A stretch of 64,000 nt of DNA from an uncultured Pelagibacteraceae bacterium (GTDB lineage Bacteria > Pseudomonadota > Alphaproteobacteria > Pelagibacterales > Pelagibacteraceae): the NCBI GenBank assembly GCA_902521615.1, contig CABYSJ010000001.1, forward strand, positions 1 through 64,000. The letters run 5' to 3'. The notes under the pieces were generated by a model. That model did no database searches. It saw only the letters and a program-made list of their open reading frames with translations, and was not told the origin of the DNA. Position numbers and translations under genes: made by a program. Numbering within the stretch: position 1 is the stretch's first letter; each line of letters opens with the position of its first letter. Below, piece after piece: positions 61,820-64,000 of the stretch.

Positions 61820-62974
61820 ATGACAAACTTAAAAAAAATACCTTTTATCTTTTCAATATTATCATTATTGACATTTTTTACACCAACTAACGCTGATATT
61901 AAAGTAGTTGCATCTATTAAGCCCATACATTCTCTTGCAAGCTACCTTATGGATGGTGTTGCTAAACCTGATTTAATAGTCGATGGTTACGCATCTCCAC
62001 ATGGATTTGCAATGAAGCCATCGCATGCAAAGATGTTACAAAATGCTGACTTAATTTTTTGGGTCGGAGAGGATTTGGAAAATTTTTTAGAAAAACCGTT
62101 AAAATCAATTGCAAAAAAAGCAGAAAAAATTGAATTAATGGAAATCAAAGGATTGCAAGTATTAAAATTTAGAGAAAGAAATATTTTTGATGATCATGAC
62201 GATCACGGACATGACGATCATAATGACCATGGCAAAAAGGAAGATGACCATGACGACCACGATCATGATGACCATGGCAAAAAGGAAGATGACCATGACG
62301 ACCACGATCATGATGACCATGGCAAAAAGGAAGATGACCATGACGACCACGATCATGATGATCATGGCAAAAAAGAAGATGACCATGATGATCATGGACA
62401 TGACGAACACGGTAAAAAAGATGGTCACGATGATCATGACGACCATGATGGACATGAAGGACACCACCACGGTGAATTTGATCCACACATTTGGCTAGAT
62501 CCTGTAAATGCCAAAGTTATATTAAAGGAAATGGCTGAACATTTAATTGAAAATGATTCAAAAAACGAGGCTACTTATAAAAGTAACTTGAAAAAAGCTC
62601 TTAATGATATCGATAAGCTTACTGCAGATGTTAAGGCTGAGTTAAATAAGAGTGTTGCTTCAATTGTATTTCATGATGCATATCAATATTTTGAAGAAAG
62701 ATTTAACGTAAATATTTTGGGTGCTTTCACAGTCAACACAGATGTAATGCCGGGGGCAGAGCAATTAAAAGAAATTAGAGAAGTAATCGAGCATGATAAA
62801 GTTGCATGTGTATTTTCAGAGCCACAATTTAACCCTGATATTATTAAAGCTGTTGCAAAAGATATGAATATTAAAACTGGAGTAGTGGATCCTTTGGGAG
62901 CTACTTTAAATCCAGGAAAATCATTATACTTTGATTTAATAAGAAACATGTCTGCATCCTTTAAAGGTTGCTAA
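61820..62974 (+). CDS. znuA: Zinc-binding periplasmic protein ZnuA with expanded His/Asp arm
   Basis: A 384-residue cluster A-I solute-binding protein. Signal peptide about 1-25 (TPTNADIKVVAS follows), ligand His61 in ASPHGFAMKPSHAK, HIWLDPVNAKVI with His223, SIVFHDAYQYFEERFN (third His), and GVVDPLGATLNPG with the final Asp. Between helices, residues 124-218 are an arm of almost only His, Asp, Gly, Lys and Glu, built from 15-residue repeats (GKKEDDHDDHDHDDH); most family members have a shorter His loop. The arm presumably collects zinc ions for the high-affinity site. Divergent from znuC; CobW gene follows. Confidence 0.96.
   Translation: MTNLKKIPFIFSILSLLTFFTPTNADIKVVASIKPIHSLASYLMDGVAKPDLIVDGYASPHGFAMKPSHAKMLQNADLIFWVGEDLENFLEKPLKSIAKKAEKIELMEIKGLQVLKFRERNIFDDHDDHGHDDHNDHGKKEDDHDDHDHDDHGKKEDDHDDHDHDDHGKKEDDHDDHDHDDHGKKEDDHDDHGHDEHGKKDGHDDHDDHDGHEGHHHGEFDPHIWLDPVNAKVILKEMAEHLIENDSKNEATYKSNLKKALNDIDKLTADVKAELNKSVASIVFHDAYQYFEERFNVNILGAFTVNTDVMPGAEQLKEIREVIEHDKVACVFSEPQFNPDIIKAVAKDMNIKTGVVDPLGATLNPGKSLYFDLIRNMSASFKGC
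62231..62380 (+). repeat. Tandem 45-bp repeats inside znuA
   Basis: Units at 62231-62275 and 62276-62320 are identical; 62321-62365 differs by one base near its end; a diverged partial unit begins at 62366. Each unit encodes 15 residues, so changes in copy number keep the frame. Degenerate His/Asp codons extend on both sides (about 62187-62470). Confidence 0.95.
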
Positions 62975-62983
62975 TCGTTATTA

Positions 62984-63955
62984 ATGGAAAACAAGCACCA
63001 AGTTCCTGTCACTGTCTTAACAGGTTTTCTTGGTGCTGGAAAAACTACGCTTCTAAATAGAATTCTTACAGAACAGCATGGTCAAAAGTACGCTGTTATT
63101 GTAAATGAATTTGGTGAACAGGGTATTGATAATGACCTTGTAGTGGATGCTGATGAGGAAGTTTTTGAAATGAACAATGGCTGTATATGCTGCACAGTCA
63201 GAGGTGACCTAATTAGAATACTTAGTGGTTTAATGAAGAGAGCTGATAAACTTGATGCAATTATAGTTGAAACAACAGGTTTAGCAGATCCAGCTCCTGT
63301 AGCTCAAACCTTCTTTGTAGATCAAGATGTGGCAAATAAAACAAAACTAGATGCAATTGTTACAGTTGCTGATGCAGTTCATCTAAGCTCACAAATTGAA
63401 GATCATCACGAAGCTGAGGAACAAATTGCTTTTGGTGATGTAATATTACTAAACAAAATAGATCTTGTGAAAGATGAGAATATAGACGTAGTAACAAAGA
63501 GAATTCGTAAAATTAATCCTTTTGCTAAAATTATTAAAACAACAAAATGTGGAGCACCACTAAAGGAAATTCTTAATCTTGATGCTTTTAGTTTAAAACG
63601 TATTCTAGAGGTAGAACCAGATTTTCTAGAGTCAGATCATGATCATGAACATGATGATGATGTTACAAGTTTATCATTCGTATCTGATAAGCCTCTAGAC
63701 ATGGAAAAATTTCAAAACTGGTTTGGAAAACTTTTACAGACAAAAGGTCAAGATATTATGAGAACTAAAGGAATACTTGATTTTAAAGGTGAAAATGATC
63801 GATATGTATTTCAGGGTGTTCATATGTTGATGGACGCTTCTCCAATGGGAAAATGGCCAGACGATAAAGAACGTAGCTCTAGACTAGTGTTTATTGGACG
63901 TAACCTAGAAACCATGAATTTAAAAGAAGGATTTGAAGCCTGTAAATCAGAATGA
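62984..63955 (+). CDS. CobW/COG0523-family GTPase (putative zinc chaperone)
   Basis: A 323-residue G3E GTPase. Walker A TGFLGAGKTTLLNRIL (about 13-28), the metal-binding NNGCICCTVRGDLIRIL (about 64-80, CxCC motif), ETTGLADPAPVAQTFFVD (Walker B region, about 95-112), and a His/Asp-rich segment (SDHDHEHDDD, about 217-226). C-terminal CobW domain present. The Zur-controlled context suggests the ZNG1/ZigA-type role of inserting zinc into client enzymes during scarcity. It lies 9 bases after znuA and overlaps the next gene by an ATGA junction. Confidence 0.92.
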   Translation: MENKHQVPVTVLTGFLGAGKTTLLNRILTEQHGQKYAVIVNEFGEQGIDNDLVVDADEEVFEMNNGCICCTVRGDLIRILSGLMKRADKLDAIIVETTGLADPAPVAQTFFVDQDVANKTKLDAIVTVADAVHLSSQIEDHHEAEEQIAFGDVILLNKIDLVKDENIDVVTKRIRKINPFAKIIKTTKCGAPLKEILNLDAFSLKRILEVEPDFLESDHDHEHDDDVTSLSFVSDKPLDMEKFQNWFGKLLQTKGQDIMRTKGILDFKGENDRYVFQGVHMLMDASPMGKWPDDKERSSRLVFIGRNLETMNLKEGFEACKSE

Positions 63956-64000
63956 CAACTGATTTAAATCAATTTCCACAGTTAGATAAAACCAAATTTG
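63952..64000 (+). CDS. Start of an unidentified gene downstream of the CobW gene (partial)
   Basis: An ATG overlapping the CobW gene stop (ATGA) opens a frame with 16 codons in the window (MTTDLNQFPQLDKTKF). Too short to identify. The overlap makes it likely to be cotranscribed with znuA and the CobW gene, and therefore a candidate member of the zinc-limitation regulon. Confidence 0.5.
   Translation, partial: MTTDLNQFPQLDKTKF

Noticed and set aside
62162-62498. Long open frames on the minus strand and in another plus-strand frame across the znuA repeat.
   Set aside because: They arise from the 45-bp (15-codon) periodic His/Asp codons that lack stops in several frames; znuA is the real gene.

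Overview
The window is AT-rich (roughly 30% G+C) chromosomal DNA of a streamlined marine alphaproteobacterium, most likely of the SAR11/Pelagibacter group. Reasons: typical alphaproteobacterial gene orders (thiL-hppA; bamE-ubiquinol-cytochrome c chaperone-rpmF-plsX-ihfA-merR; xthA-erpA-dgt-argS-nagZ-scpAB-tatABC-serS-yajC-secDF; uvrA-ssb-gyrA-coaD-ppi-tgt; dac-tmk-holB-metG-tatD), almost no intergenic DNA, overlapping genes at most junctions, Lys/Asn/Ile-rich proteins, and a metY gene preceded by SAM-II and SAM-V riboswitches, the latter being a hallmark of marine SAR11-type bacteria.

Layout. 1-6.7 kb: end of thiL, proton-pumping pyrophosphatase, BamE, cytochrome bc1 assembly chaperone, rpmF, plsX, ihfA, a MerR regulator, rpmG, a chorismate-mutase-like protein and ctaA. 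6.7-13.5 kb: metY with tandem riboswitches, rplM-rpsI, argC, a small lipoprotein, hom, an AEC-family carrier and an EamA-family transporter. 13.5-19.8 kb: a small accessory island with a 536-bp gene-free stretch, a minimal DNA alkyltransferase, a small membrane protein, a tyrosine recombinase, three surface-glycan genes and a GIY-YIG protein, ending at tRNA-Glu. 19.9-32.9 kb: glpX, SbmA/BacA-like protein, NDUFS4-like complex I subunit, tRNA-Pro, zinc-ribbon protein, nhaA, glutathione peroxidase, then nine minus-strand genes that all overlap (rarD to an MBL hydrolase; DNA replication, tRNA charging and cell-wall turnover). 32.9-43.2 kb: tRNA-Ser, sdhE, recG, DUF502, a possibly Tat-exported M48 protease, a methyltransferase-like gene behind tRNA-Lys, then tgt-ppi-coaD-gyrA-ssb. 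43.3-58.8 kb: uvrA, a PuuD-like membrane protein, the SecDF-YajC, Tat, Scp and ArgS blocks, dgt, an A-type Fe-S carrier and xthA. 58.8-64 kb: a DpkA-like reductase and a zinc-uptake locus (zur, znuB, znuC, znuA, CobW-type GTPase) with two Zur-box-like palindromes between znuC and znuA.

How it works together. Most of the window is housekeeping. The zinc locus is a self-contained homeostasis module: ZnuA with an expanded His/Asp-rich arm captures periplasmic zinc, ZnuBC imports it, Zur represses, and the CobW GTPase probably delivers zinc to client proteins. Sulfur assimilation into methionine (hom, metY) is controlled by two stacked SAM sensors. No clearly new multi-gene system such as a defence island or CRISPR was found. 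The most unusual features are compaction devices: tRNA 3' ends 2-8 nt from start codons, a divergent gene pair sharing one CATG as both start codons, a terminator inside the opposing gene, and an unbroken run of overlapping genes. Several proteins have lost expected key residues (Tgt zinc site, RlpA-like catalytic Asp, chorismate mutase active site).
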